Below, one piece after another: positions 12,701 to 27,700 of a stretch of DNA of 64,000 bases. Numbering within the stretch: position 1 is the stretch's first letter; every line of letters begins with the position of its first letter. Under the pieces are notes generated by a model that saw only the letters and a program-made list of their open reading frames with translations, did not search any database and was not told where the DNA came from. Source of the DNA: Apus apus (Eukaryota > Chordata > Aves > Apodiformes > Apodidae); NCBI RefSeq assembly GCF_020740795.1, contig NC_067286.1, positions 17,798,350 to 17,862,349 on the forward strand. The letters run 5' to 3'. Position numbers and translations under genes: made by a program.

Positions 12701-15700
12701 GGTCTACCATTGCACAAACCCCTGCTTCAGGTGTAAGACTGGCCTGGACAACTTCAGAAAGTCCCTTCTGACCAAATTTTCTATGATTGTATCACAAATT
12801 TACTGAGTAATTAGCTAAATACATGTGTTCTTTAATATTGTTATCTAGTAGCATTATGTTTCTCTAACCTTGTCAGTTTTCAGTTGCAGCATTAATTCCT
12901 ACATAGAAGCTATTCAGGATATCAACAGCAGTTCTACCACACAAACTGCATTGTTACAAGTTCTTGAAATGTATAACTATACCATAATAAAACAAAACCA
13001 AGTGAATATACACAGTCTTGTGCATACATTTTCACTAGTATAATCACTATACAACCATTTCCTGATAATTCTTGCATGCAACTGATGACATTTACTTTCA
13101 ATCAACATGAATTTTAATGTATCTTGAAATGTTACAGTTACAAATGAAAAAAAATTCTATTCCGTGTTGCTGCAAGTACTCAGATTGTTTGTGCATTATA
13201 TCTAAAAAAGATAACTAAATACCTGCATAATATTGGTATGAGGTCAGTTTCTCTTCTTGCCTTATTACAGTGCCATTAAGTTGCCTTACACCAGCAATGG
13301 AATTCAAATAGAACCTTATGGACACAACATCCGTCTGGTGGCCAAGCTGATGGAGATGGAGCTAGTTGTCATGTGGGACAACGATGACTATCTCATGGTT
13401 TGTAATATGTTCTCATAAAGCAAAGAGAATGTTTTCACTGACTTAATGGAATGACAAGGTTTCTTTAGACTTTATGGATACTTTTTGCATGTGTTTACTG
13501 TTTTTGAAATGTATTCTTTTCCTGTTTCATACGATCCTCTTGAAATAAGCAACTTCTCTTTTTATACCTTCCTGCCCTTCAATTTCCAACATTGGTGGTT
13601 AACTGAAGCCATCATTGGTAGTTAACTAAAGACACCGATGTTGAGGTATGTGGTTGCTGTCAGAGATTTTAAACTTTTCTCAGGTTATAAAAGGTTATAA
13701 TGTTTTGCTAAATGGATGTTGAAGTTTGAACTTGTGTAGAATTTAATAGTGTATGCATAGTTTTGCCATTTCTGCTGCGCTTCCCCTGGACATCTTTTAG
13801 TTTCAAACATACCGTGCTCCTACCAGCTCCTTTGTTTCTTTCTTTTTTCTGAATCTTTATGTTTTCCCTCCAAAATCCCTGCTATATTTTAGAGAAGAGG
13901 TTGTATTTTCTGTGATATTAATGCCACAAAAGACACTGAATTCTAGATTGGTACATTTGCTAAAAGAGGAAAATCGTTATGTAATAAATTGTCTGGGAGA
14001 TTTACCAGCATTACTCTCACACATATAAAAGAAAATGTTACTATGATGATACACATTCTATTCTATGTATAGTCAGATTATTTCTGCTGCTCTAAGTTTT
14101 CATAATAATTCATTCATTGTAGCCAGTAGTAATATTACCACTTTACTCTCCAAAGCAATAGAAAATTCAACAACCTTCTTCTGAAAGAAGATTTTCTTCC
14201 TCTGACCAGTTTCTTAAGAGAACGAAGTTGAATTTAATGCTCTGTCAACAAAGATATAAGCAAGGAAACAGCATAATTTCCTTTTCTATTTTTTCTAGCT
14301 CCTTAGATTATTATCCTCCTTCATTTCTATACAAATGTTCTAAAATCTTATTCTTTTATTAAATGAAAAAACACAACAATCACTGTTTATCTAGTGTGAA
14401 AATAAGTTAGCTGCTTCCAAAACTTTTCCTCAGTCAAGTCACTGAAATTAATGAGAAAAATAACTTTTAATTGGATCCCTGAACTGAATTTGTCTGAGGA
14501 AGTTAATGCTGTATAAATAATTTTACTTAGAGTGATCCTTTTGAGTGTTTTATTTTATTTTAGGTTTTGACTGAAAAAAAATACATGGGAAAAACCTGTG
14601 GAATGTGTGGAAATTATGATGGTTATGAATTTAATGAATTTGTGAATGAAGGTAAGATCTAAGAACAGGTCAGATGAAAGACAAACTAGTTAAACTGAGT
14701 CAAGGTGTAAATTTAATACTGTACTAACCTTGCTCTGACTGCTCACTCAGCCTCAGAACTGAGTAAAGGACTCACATAGGTCACCAACACACCTATCATA
14801 TGATTATGCTACACACTGTTATTTGCTATGATGATAATATTGTGGGTTCCTCAGACAAGTGATAAGGACTCTCTCATATTTTAGAAACAGGTGGTAAGGA
14901 TCACATTCTCTCTCACCTAATTTTAAAAACAGTCTAGATCTATAGCAATGCACAGTGAGGGAAATAATTGCATTAGGCAGAAGCAAGAATGAGGCTATAA
15001 TAAGAAGAACATAGTGGACAAGAACATTAACAAGTAATGTGTCTCAGTAAGAGTGGATCTTTAGAACAAAAAAGTTGGTGTTGACAATTTAACATCTGTG
15101 GTATCTGTGGTTTGTGGGGCTCACTCATGAGTTAGTCTACTCTGTTGAACTAATGCCTATTAGTGGTAGAAGCTCATTACACATGCTCTTGGAGCACATT
15201 TTTTGGTGTGGTTTCATCTTAAAGGAATTCTTTATTTCAGGACTTCTCCAAAATGGAAATAAAATTATACAGAGTGGGGATGTTTGGAAGGTTTGCTTTA
15301 AAAGCACACTGCTAATCTGAAGTACAGTGCTAGCGTGGAGACACTAAATTGTACAATAAACTAAGCTCAGATGAATACAGACAGTTTTCTGTACACGTCA
15401 CAGAAAAGAGTTTTAAAAAGTTCTATTTCTTGAAGGGTTTCGATGAGTTTAACCTCACACATAGGAGAAAATATAAGAATGGGCGATGAGGAAAGAGAAA
15501 TTAATTAGAAGCTGGCAGAAGATAACACAGCTGACAGAAAAAGACTAGTGGCTGCTATAATGTAAGGTAAAATGTGATAGATTAGGAAATAGCTCAGAGA
15601 AATGTTCAAGGAGATAAATCTATGCTTTACTGAATAGACTTCAGGTAAAGGGCAAATAAGGTAGCAGCCGTTATCACCAGGAAGTTTAATTAGTACTAGG

Positions 15701-18700
15701 ACCATTCACAGTCAAAGATTAGAATCCGAGTTTTGCTACATCACAACAACAAATCCATGTGGGCTTTTTCCTGACAAATTATGACCCTTCAATTTACAGG
15801 TAAATTGCTGGATACATATAAATACGCTGCATTACAAAAAATGGATGATCCATCAGAGATCTGCCTGTCTGAGGAGATATCAATTTCCAACATTCCTCAC
15901 AACGAATATGTAAGAAAGATCTTTTTGGTTTTTCTGCAGTAGGATTCTTAAGAGAGGTGGAAAAATAGACAGCAAATAATTATAGAGAGGTGGTAGTTTC
16001 ATGAAAATGACTAGCATGGTATGAAAAAGACAATTAGTTCTTTGCATCAAAATACATTTTGAAAAAGACCTGTGGACACTTTTGAGGCTGGATTCATATC
16101 ACTTATATAAATCTATCAGCATTTAGCTCTCATCGTTCTGAAATTTCATGCAGGTCATCACAAGAATTTCAGGAAACCAGTGAATAGTTAAAGAACTTTT
16201 TATTGAACGTCTAAAGGCCTGACATTGTAAGCTGTACAGACTTGAAGACCTGAAGACACTAAAACCATGCTTTAAACATATTTCCAGATAGCAGTGCTCA
16301 TAACAGGGACAACCACTATGAACTGCTATCACTTTGAGGCCTAGATGAAAATAAAATCAGCATACCCAAGACATCATGCATCCATGTAACTACAGTTGAA
16401 AGAGAAAGCTTGGTAGCAGCAAAGATCTAAAGGGCTTCTATTTTTTAAATTTTTCAGATACAGGAACCAAATCCTGCCTAGGATGATTCTGTTGTTTCAC
16501 CCAGGAAACTCAGGTTTTGCATTCCCACACAGATTTTACAGAATCACAGAAGAGTTTAGCTTGGAAGTGATATCTTTAGATCATCTAGTCCAACCCCTCT
16601 GCTCAAGCAGGGTCAGCTAGAGCAGGTTGTCCAGGCTAATGTCAGTAGTTTTTTTAATATCTCCAGGCTGAGGAGATGGTAACTCCACAATTGCTATCAG
16701 CAACCTGTTCTTTTTTTCAACCTAGGTGGTCATAGAGTCACCATATACCTAATGACAAGTACTCATTGCTATCCTCCAAAAAGCATTTTGCTTTGCATAG
16801 AATGATCATGTTCTTTGGTTCCATTTGTACTTACAAGAATGTGACCTTACTTTGCAATTCTCATGTCCTTATTTCTATACACCATAGAAGTTACTAGTAA
16901 TTACAAAATACATACAATTTTCTTCTTGAAACGGAAGATTTTTATTCTTTTTTTTTTTTTCCACAACAGTTTAATCGTATTTTTCTAGCAAACCAAGAAT
17001 CTTATTTTGAACACAGAGACTAGTCCTCTCACTAAAAATTTCAGCTTTCATACTATTGAGGAAGAGCCAGCTAGACTCCTTCCAAGATTCTCCTTTTCCC
17101 ACAACAGAAACACAGAGAAACATTAGTTTTGTAACATGTCTTCAACAAATAGAGCAGGAATAAAGAACAGGGTCCAGGAAGGTACTTCCCTGAAGAAGAA
17201 GTTTGTAGGTATTACTTGTAATCACACTGAAAAGTTACTTTGATCTGGTGGAGAACAACTGTTGGCTGGAAGGTGTAGCCTTTGTTTGCTCAAAGTGGAA
17301 TGAATGTTGCCATCTTCACATTGAGGATGTTTGTCCTGGAATCGAACCTCCAGGAGACAACATACTCCCTGCCTGTAATGTTCTTAGCCATTTTTAGGGG
17401 CATTGATGGTACTGAAAGAATTTGTTGATTTTCAGGTTAATGAGAAGTGGAACTAATTCAACATATCCTTCTGTTATACAGTGGGTTTATATTGCCTTCT
17501 ATTTGAGAATTTCTGATTCTTTTTAAGTCAAACACATATTACTAAACTGGGGGGGCTGGGGGAGGAGAATAACAAACAAACCAACAAGAAAATCATAACG
17601 AGCAGTGATATTCTATTGTGGTTTTTTTACATGAGAAAAAAAAAACTATTAGGAGCGGTTTTCTCTCTCTTTTTATTTAGGCAATAATCTGCTCTCAGCT
17701 GCTTAACTTGGTGTCACCAACCTGCAGTGTGCCAAAGGATGGGTTTGTCATTCGTTGCCAGCTCGATATGAAGGACTGCAGTGAGCCAGGACAAAACAAT
17801 TGCACTTGCTCTACACTTTCAGAGTATTCAAGGCAATGTGCCATGTCCCATCAAATGGTGTTCAACTGGAGAAATGAAAACTTCTGCTGTAAGTTCAAAC
17901 ATTTTATTCATAGGAGATTGTACTTAATCTTGCTAGATCTTACATAAAGGAAGAATTATTATTAACTGAAATTTAAATAAACTGATAGAAAAGTTTCTAC
18001 TGTCTTGAATAAAATTATTTTCTCAAGACAACTACAGTGGTCTTTGGTAAAGCATTAAGAAGGAGAGCATGGAAAACTCAAAGGAGAAGGAGGAAGCATG
18101 AAATGTAGCTCCTGCATCTAGATCAGCAACCATAAAAGAGATAAACTTCCACCAAGTGAAAGCTATTCAATTTCTCAGATTTCCAACAGGAGGCTATCCT
18201 CTCTTAGTGCAGGTTTTTTCATTATTATACTTAGTAAATTGGCCAGTGAAGGGAGAGAACTCTTAAATGGCCTCTGAAGTCTTTGAACCTTTCTGCCAAT
18301 GATTGCCAGAGCCCCTTTTATTCACAGGAGATTTTCTGTCGTGCATAGTCACATGCTCAGCCTTCTTAATTATAACTACTGATAGGAAGTAAACAGGAAG
18401 CAAATCTTCCATTAGTCTGGAAGCTGTACATGGTTAGACATGCTTTTTTTTCAGACGCTTGTTTTTTTACAAGGTTCTGATTCACTTTTTGCAGTCTTTC
18501 TGAATCTACCTGAAGCTCAATCTATAGTTAGTGTTAGGTAGCAGGATTCATTGTTTTACAAGAGAACACGCTAAGCACAAAAAAGGTCAAAAGTAATTTT
18601 AATTGGTGTTATTTCTAAGCCGACTCACACATTAAATTAGCAGAGACACAGATCATGTCAAAAAAGAGGACCTTTCAAAGTGAGCTTTTAAATATGATTT

Positions 18701-21700
18701 TGTTCCTCAGAAGCATACAATTTAACCATATTTTTGTTTAAACTTGATGTGAATATATGGCTATGGGTAGCAAATTAATAAAATAACTTGTTTTGACGAC
18801 AGTATATTTCTTCTTATCCCTTGATTCTTATTCTGTTTCAAAAACCTTTAAGGTTCACTATCATTTAGATTTTAGCATAAGAATAGTGAAATCACAGTTG
18901 AATTATATTCCTGAAGTAATTATTTAATGTGCCATAGTCTCACCATTGTTACAAGTCCTTGCATCCATTTTGCCGTTCCTGAATCTCTGGTGCTATATTC
19001 CTCTGCTCTTCTCTTGATCTCATGTACTGGTGCCAGTCTTCATTTTTTGTTTTGTATTTAACATTGAGTTTTCTTCTATTCTTTCCTCAGACTTAATGAA
19101 AACATTCCCTACTAAGCTCCATTATTATCCCTGACAATTGAGAATTACACTTATTTCTGAATAATTTATTCCCTCCTCTTCTCCAAGGTTACTTGCCTTA
19201 CATAAATTGTTAACCCATTTTATTCTTTGGTTGGTCTGCAATTGGTCTGAATCCTTCAAAAGTGTAAGCTTCTAGTGGCATATTATAGATTCAGATAAAT
19301 ATTAGTAAGGCACTGTGTGCATTCACAGAACTGTGCAATAATGCTTACTAATCACAGTAAAATAATAAGCTGGTCTTCTCCAAGTCATACAAGCTTTCAT
19401 ACTGCCATTACTAGGTCTGGTAGCAAAGTGATAAAAGAGGAAGCTGGAAAGAAAAAAAAAAAAACAACATGGGAAATCCCCTTTTTTTCCCCTCCAAAAA
19501 CCAAAGCTGAGAACGTAAGAATTTGCAAATAAATGCCAAATATACAAAGAAAAATAACTTTTCAGTCTTTATTGTTACTGTGTCAGCCTCATCTCTACCT
19601 ACCTCTGTTTTCCTAGCTCACTGATTTTTATTCTTTCACATAAGGAAAAATCTGCTTGAATTTATCACACAGTCTGAGTTCCATATATTAGAATTGCTAG
19701 GTAGCCGCTTTCTGAAGAGCAAATTGTGTCTGAGAAGCAGGGGCTATGCAGATGATCAAGACTTATATTCTTTAAATCCCTCAAGTACTACAGAAAATCT
19801 TATTTGTTGTAATTAGGCTGCAGTATAGCCTGTTTGTCATTCTTCAGGCTTCTGAAACAAGTTTCTGATAAATAGGGCATGAAAAATGAATAAAAGCTAG
19901 AGTGAATATTATGAACATTCAGATAATAAGAGTATTGGGGCAGGATAAGAGAATATTAGTGCCAGAAATTACAAGGTCTTCTCCATCTTAGGTGGCAGAC
20001 TAGAGATTCTTCTGTCTACACTTTAAAAATCTTAACACTTTCACTGTTTTTTGCAGCTGTGGGAAAATGTTCTTCTAACCAAATCTATGAGGAATGTGGT
20101 TCTCCATGTGTTAAAACTTGTTCCAACCCAGAGTACAGCTGTTCCAGTCATTGTACCTATGGTTGCTTTTGTCCAGAAGGTATCATTTCTGTATTCATCA
20201 TATCCTAAATGACCCATAAAAATATGTAGTAGACTTCTTAACAATGAATTAGCAGTGCATCTCAGAGCATCATGCTGCTAAAACTGCCATTTCTCAAGTA
20301 AAACCATATAACTGGAGTCATGGTCCCTAGAGATCCTTTGTAACTATTTGCAAGAACAGAGTTGTGAAAGCATTTTCCTCACAAGACATTGATATGTGAT
20401 GGGATAATTACATGCTGTCTGCTTAAATTTCTGTACTATAATATACTGAGTAAGCCTAATTAATTTCCTGTCCCAAAGAATTATCTAACCTTACAGGGTC
20501 ATCAAGAGGTAGTATACCCTGGAGAAGTTCTGCAATGTTATGGGCATTTTGGAAAATACCTTTGAAACAGTTTGATTAACTTCCTAGAAATATTGTAATT
20601 ATCATTATTATAATTTGCATAGTTTCTTGAAATTTCAGAACTGAAATATCCTCCAAGATTACTGTGATGTGGGTATTTATGTCAATATAGTAATAATTTA
20701 CTACTAGTCAAAAGTAATGTGTTGTGAGCTCCATATTTAAAACTAGACTTAGTACTCTAGGAAATAGAATGTCTCCACTCTTCCAAATTGCTGGCTTATT
20801 TAGTCAGCAAAAAAACTAAACAAAAATAATACCAAAGAAAACAAACAAATAAACAAAACCAAAAGAGAACAAACAAACGAACAAAAACCCCAAACAAAAA
20901 ACACCAAACACTCAGGCATACTACCATTACAAATCGAGTTCAAATCAAGACATTTGTCTGCCCTTTTCTTTAAGAAAGTAGCCAAAAGTTGGTAAAACTG
21001 GTAGAGTCAGTTTTATAGTAATTAAGAGAAAATATCCTGCAAGTTATATCTCTAAATATGGGCACTTGTGAAAGAATATAATTCTCAAGTTAATATTGGA
21101 AAGAATTCAAGGTATAGTATATTTGGTGCTAAGTAAGGGTATGGAATATATTTTATGTTCTTCGCTAGGAACTGTTCTTGATGATATCTCAAAAAATCGA
21201 ACATGTGTTCACATTAAGCATTGTCCGTGTACACTGAATGGGAAAACATATGCTCCTGGAGAGACAATGAAAGCAGCATGTAGGAGCTGGTGAGTAGCAA
21301 AAGGTGTTTTAATGAGTATTTTAATGATTTTTTTGTGTGTGATTCTCCTGCTCTCATAATTCTAATAACTAAAATAAAGGATAAATAATAGAATTTGATC
21401 CTCAGAACTGTAAAAATGAATGCACTTTTCATGATTAATCTATTCAGGAAAGTTTGCTGACAATCCATATGAGAGTTCAGCAACTTTGGATTAAGATTAA
21501 CAACTTCAACTGATATACAAAGAAAATCAAAGCACAGGAAGTATAAGGGGAAAAGTGATACAAATCACAAACCTTCCATTACTAGAAGGCAGCTGAGTTT
21601 TTAGAGCATAAAGAAATTTCAGTGGAAATGAAAATTCAGAATGTACATGTGTGTTACTCTGTGTTTGCTAACCAATTTTGTATGTTGATCAGCTACAGAA

Positions 21701-24700
21701 AAACCTCCAGACAGGAGGACCAAACCCTCTGCTGGTAAATAGAGCCTTACTATGAGAATAACCTTACACAGAATTGATTGTTTTCCTCAGTAAATGTATG
21801 ATGGGTCAATGGAACTGTGAAGACTTGCCCTGCCCTGGAAGGTGTTCACTGGAAGGAGGTTCCTTTGTTACCACGTTTGATTCTAGATCATACAGGTTCC
21901 ATGGGGTTTGCACTTACATTCTTATAAAGGTAATTTCCTACAGTCTAGAAACACACAATATCAAATATATATATTTAAGTCTGTCATTGGTTTCTATTAC
22001 AATGCAAACCAAAATCTTCCTATGATACATATCCAGTCTCCGAATCATTGCTATTCTGACACGGACTTCCCTTTTCACTGTTTTCCTCCAGAGTTCCAGC
22101 CTGCCACACAATGGAACACTCATGGCTGTATATGAAAAAACAGGTTATTCTTATTCTGAGACGTCACTTAGTGCTGTAATTTACCTCTCTACGAAGGTAT
22201 GTATTCCCACCACATGTTCTATACAGCATTTCCAAAGTCAGATTAGCCAAATAGATACTTAAAGACATTGCTAGTAGCCTGAAATGAAAAATTATGGGAG
22301 ACAGATAATAAAGGTATGTTCAAGTTCATGCATACACAGTAAAGACCTCACTTGCCACATCAACTCTGGAAGTATTTTCAAAGTGAAAACTAAAAACAGG
22401 ATGGAATAATGTGAGGAAAAGCTTAAATCAGTCTTTTCCTTTTATATAGGTCGCTGACAATACATTTCCTCAATTTTAAAGAACATATAAATAACATCAG
22501 TACAGATAATTACTTCTGATTCCATGTCCTTTTCTTATAGGATAAAATTGTGATTTCTCAGAATGAACTCCTTACTGACGATGATGAGCTTAAATGGCTA
22601 CCTTATAGATCAGGTAAAGAAAAGAGAATATATGTAAAATCCAAATTCCATTATATGTCTCTTTTACCCTTATCCAGCATCTCACAATCACGTTTTTAGA
22701 AGAAGGATAAAATCTTTCCTGTTGCATCTGTTCCGCTGTGGAGAGTTGTGTGTGGAAGGAGACTCATAGACAGAATGCTAGAACACTTCCATATGAATCA
22801 AAATAATTACTTGGCAATATCCTTTGCAGCAAATCTCTAATTATCCTCATTCTTCTAGGAGACATCACTGTTTTCAGACAGTCCTCAATGTACATTCAAA
22901 TGTATACAACCTTCGGGCTGGAACTTGTAGTTCAAACATCACCTGTGTTCCAGGCCTATGTGAAAGTTGGATCAGAATTTAAAGGCAGAACCCTAGGTAA
23001 GAAATCTAGTCCCCATATGAAGGAGAAAATGTAGGGAGTGTAATTTTGAAAGCTTACTACACATCCTTTAAGGAATAAACTTTCTTCTCTAGATTAAGAA
23101 AAAACACAAAACAAAACAACAAAAATACCTGCACTGGGAAACCAATGTACTGAGAATTTGGGTTTTGCTAATAACTTTTAAATTAATAAAAAAAATTAGA
23201 TGGGTGACATTTTTCACATATAATGTAATACTATTTTTCACATGTTTTATGTATGTTTTCAATATGTGCTTTACTGCATAATAAAGGGGCAACAAACTAA
23301 TCTCTGTGGTGTCTACATCTTGGAACACATGATGCTTCAAATGCAGTGCACAATCACTGTAAACACAATAAGCCTAAGAATTTAAAAGCTTCTCAGCTGA
23401 TAAGTGCCAGACAGAGATGTTTATGTTTATTGCACAGCAGCATTAGCCACAAAGGCATCTCCTACATCCTAATTATCTTTGAGGATTTCAGAGAAGCTTT
23501 AGCTTTAGCTTTAAAAAAAAAAAAAAGTCTAAATGTATATTCTTTATTATTACAGATTCTATATACATACAAAAACACATGTAACTGCAAAAGTGTTTCA
23601 TGGCTTTTCTCTTTTATATAATTTAAAACGTTTGAAAAAGCCTTTTTTTTTTTTTCTAAAAATGAGACAAAAACTTCTGTATTGACTTGTCATTGAATAG
23701 AAGTGGACAATCTATACTCGAGAAGGGAGACTTAGTGTGTACATAATCAATACCATCCGGCTACTTCACCTACAGTATCCATTGACATTCCATGTAGAAC
23801 TTTTGAATAAATTTTCTCATTATTATAGAATGAAACATACACTATTCTGTACATATTCTTTACATTTCAGCCATCTCTTGCATTTCTGATGTAATTAGGT
23901 CTGTGTGGCAATTACAATGGAGACACTACAGATGACTTTATGACTAGCATGGACATCACTGAAGGAACAGCCTCCCTGTTTGTAGATTCCTGGAGGGCAG
24001 GAAATTGCCATCCTGCTTTAGAGAGAGATACTGACCCTTGTGCTTTGAGTCAACTGAACAGTAAGTAGATGATGCTTTTGTAACTGATCTCTCCAGCTAG
24101 CTTTGTCTGACACTTCCATAGGCCCAGAACAAAGGAATGTGGGAGTCTGAGAGAAGCAAAGACTGAGATGGCTGAACATCACAAACTCTCTCACCAGCAA
24201 GACATTTTTGATTTCTAGAATAAATACCTACTGAAACCTTATCAGATCCCATTCTAGAGATCTGGGATTGAGATTATGAATTAGAGGGTTTTGGAGATAT
24301 TTCCAGTGAAATAGCAATGTTTATGGTTGTCTTAGGCTTGCTTAGCAACGCTGTGACTGAAATCCAGGCTTTGCCTTCTCAAGCCGCTATTGTTATTGGT
24401 CTTAAAAAAAAAAAAAGCCAAAAAAAAAGCACCAAAAAACAAATCCAGGGAAAAAAAAAAGCCCTACTGAGCTCTTTGTATGGAAGTATAGTCTGCAAGC
24501 TAACAAGTTGAGAAATTGTCCTGCTGTTCAATCCATTATTGCCAAAAGCTCTTAAGACTACAGTAGTGTGTCCAGCATTTTGTTTTAAATTCCTTTTCCC
24601 TAACTTTATCTGTTTAATGTCCATGATTTACTTTAATTAGAAATATCTGCTGAGACTCATTGCTCCATTCTTACCAAGAAGGATACAGTGTTTGAGAAAT

Positions 24701-27700
24701 GCCATGCTGTGGTGAACCCTATTCCTTTCTACAAGGTAGGAAATTGTTATGACAGCCATTGTACAGGATTCCAAATATGAACCAGAATGCACTCATCTAT
24801 GATATCCCACTCATTTGGATCAGCAATGCCTAGAATCACACAGAATCACATAATTTTAGGGGTTGAAAGGGACCTCAAAAGATCATCTAGTCCAAACCCC
24901 CTGCCAGAGCAGGATCTTCTACAGTAGCTCACACAGGAACACATCCAGGTGGGTTTTGAATGTCTCCAGAGAAGGAGACTCCACAACCTCTCTGGGCAGC
25001 CTGTTCCAGTGCTCTGTCACCCCCACAGTGAAAAAGCTTCTGCTTATGCTTACATGTAACCTTCTATGCTCCAGGTTGCACCCCTTGCCCCTTGTCCTAT
25101 CACTGGACATCACTGAGAAGAGCCTGGCTCCAACCTCCTGATATCCTTCACATATTTATAAACATTAATGAGGTCACCCCTCAGTCTCCTCCAAGCTAAG
25201 GAGACCCAGTTCCCTCAACCTTTCCTCATAAGGGAGGAGCTAAGTCCAACTGTAAACGTGACACGGCCAAGTCCATCACTAAATCATGTCCCTGAGCATC
25301 ACATTTCCACATCTTTTAAGTTCTCCCAGGGTTTAGCACTTGCAAATATCTGCTCCCCAGTAACTGAGTACTCTCCGTGCATTGGCTTTCAGAGATGTGT
25401 CTACCAAGCCTGTAATTATGAAGAGACCTTTCCTTACATTTGTTCTGCTCTGGGATCGTATGCACGAACATGCAGTTCAATGGGTTTAATCCTTGAGAAC
25501 TGGAGAAGCAGTATGGAAAATTGTAGTAAGTAGCCAAACTAGCTCTTAATAGTCTGGCATCAGATGAATGCATGCACATGCATTTCCCTGTTTCCGTTTA
25601 GAATATTCCCACGTTTAATTCTCCTATGACAAAACTGAATAGGAGTAAGAGCATAGTTTAGAACTACTTGTCAGTCATTAGATACTTATTGCTCAGCTAG
25701 GCCAATCACCAGGTATAAAAGCCATATTCCCAGGACCTGCTGCCCTCACTGATGTGTCATAACACAACCAAAATCATAAACAGAGAAGTAATACTCTAAC
25801 CAGTGTGCAAGAAAATGTAAGAGTAGTAAGAAGTAAGAACAGGAAGGCAGAAATAGTATGACAGATATCCATCTTCTGAATGCCCTTCTCGTCTGTTTCA
25901 GAATAGGAGTGTTTTCTTAAGACTACATGAAAAAGATTACTCATATGCTTCAAGGTGAACATGTGGATGTTTCCAGGACTTGATAATTAAGTGATGGAAT
26001 AAACAGATACATAAAACTACATTGTACCATAAGATGAGAAAGAACTTGGAAACGTTGGTTACAAATGGGATTTTGCTATTACACAATTAGACATAGGCAC
26101 AGGTTTTGCAGGTTCTCAAAAATACATCTGTATTTCTGCAAAGCTTCTCTTTGCATTATCTTATTCCAAGATAAAGGAAGAAACATCAAGACATTTAATC
26201 TTCATAAAACATCAGAACAACTACATAGTTTGTGTCCAGCCCTGGTCTGCAATATTTTTGCTAGGGCTCCACATCCACAGGAAGAGAAGCAATAGGAAGC
26301 AATAAGCATTGAAGCTGTTGACACAGTATATGCAGCATATTATGAGCACAGTTATCTTTCACAAGGAAGAAGATAAGTAAATGAAGTTTAACACACACTC
26401 TTGTCTTGTTTTACAGCCATTACTTGTACTGGCAATCAAACATTCAGCTACAACGCTCAGGCCTGTGACAGGACATGCTTGTCACTCTCCAACCGAGCCC
26501 TGGAATGTCATGCAGCTGACATCCCTATTGAAGGCTGCCATTGTCCCACAGGGATGTACTTAAACCACAAGAATGAGTGTGTTCACAAATCCCATTGTCC
26601 TTGCTATTTAGAAAATAGAAAGTACATCTTGCCTGATCAGTCAACTGTAACTAGTGGGATTACCTGGTAAGTGTGTCAAGTTTAAAGATGGAGAAAATGG
26701 AGATGAAGGGTCTTCATGTGTTCCTGTGAAGGGTTAATGGCAGTAAGCAGCTTAAGCACCACAGCCACTGGCTCACTCCAGCTCAGCTCTATGTGGAAGT
26801 GAATCAGAAGGGCAAAAGTAAGAAAATGTGTGAGTTGAGATAGAGAAAATTTAATAACTTTGTTATTAATAAGCAACATGGTATGTGCAATCAAAGCTAA
26901 GTAAGGAATTAAGACAAGCACCGTAACTCCAAGTATGCCTCTTGCCTCCTTTTTTCCCTGAGCTTTTTTTTGCTGAGCATGATGTTGTATAGTATGGAAT
27001 ATATCTTTGGTCAGTTTGGGTCAGCTGCCCTGGCTGTGTAACCTCCCTTCTTGTACGCTCCCAGACTACTCACTGGCTGGGCAGCATGAGAAATGCAGAA
27101 GGCCTTGACGCTGTTCAGAAACAACTAAAACAACATCATGTTATCAACACTGTTTTCATCACAAATCCAAAACATATCACCATTGAGCTGCTACATAGAG
27201 AAAATTAACTCGATTCCAGCCAAAACTAGTACCGTCTCCTTTACTTTTAATAGCAAAGGTTTGGGCTTGGGGTTTTTTTACATTTTTTGCCCTTTCCTGA
27301 AATACAAAGTTTCTTAAAGAAACAAAAAGCATTTTACTTACCTTACGCTTGGAAATGCTAAGGAAGAAGTTAGGAGTTCATAGGTATATATATAGGAGAT
27401 TTTGTCAACAGCATCTGGACAGCTATATACAAACCTCAAGAATTACTTGAGGCCACCATAATAGCAAATGTTGTACTATTCACTTTCAAAACTGATCTTA
27501 CTCTATTCCACAAAAAAGTAAAGAGAGGCAAGTTAACTTTTTTTCCATTTTGAAGGATGAGGAGTCACTAGTAACATAAATTAAACATTTCCAATGGTTA
27601 GGAATGTGAAATAATTTTGAAAAAAATTTAAAATTTCTTTCTTAGGAGAAAGTGGCATTAAAATTCCCTTAATTCTTTTTTTTTTTCCCCTAGCTACTGT

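Larger units (their letters stand above)
11736..24640. other. MUC6 introns 3-14, gaps over 300 bases
   Basis: The long introns here are 11736-13270, 13398-14563, 14652-15799, 15910-17680, 17889-20056, 20180-21168, 21290-21790, 22197-22540, 22997-23898 and 24061-24640. Two CR1 remnants (12738-12794 and 16538-16790), A/C-rich low-complexity DNA at 20808-20915, and A-rich stretches near 24400-24465 are the only structures I recognise. Confidence 0.55.
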
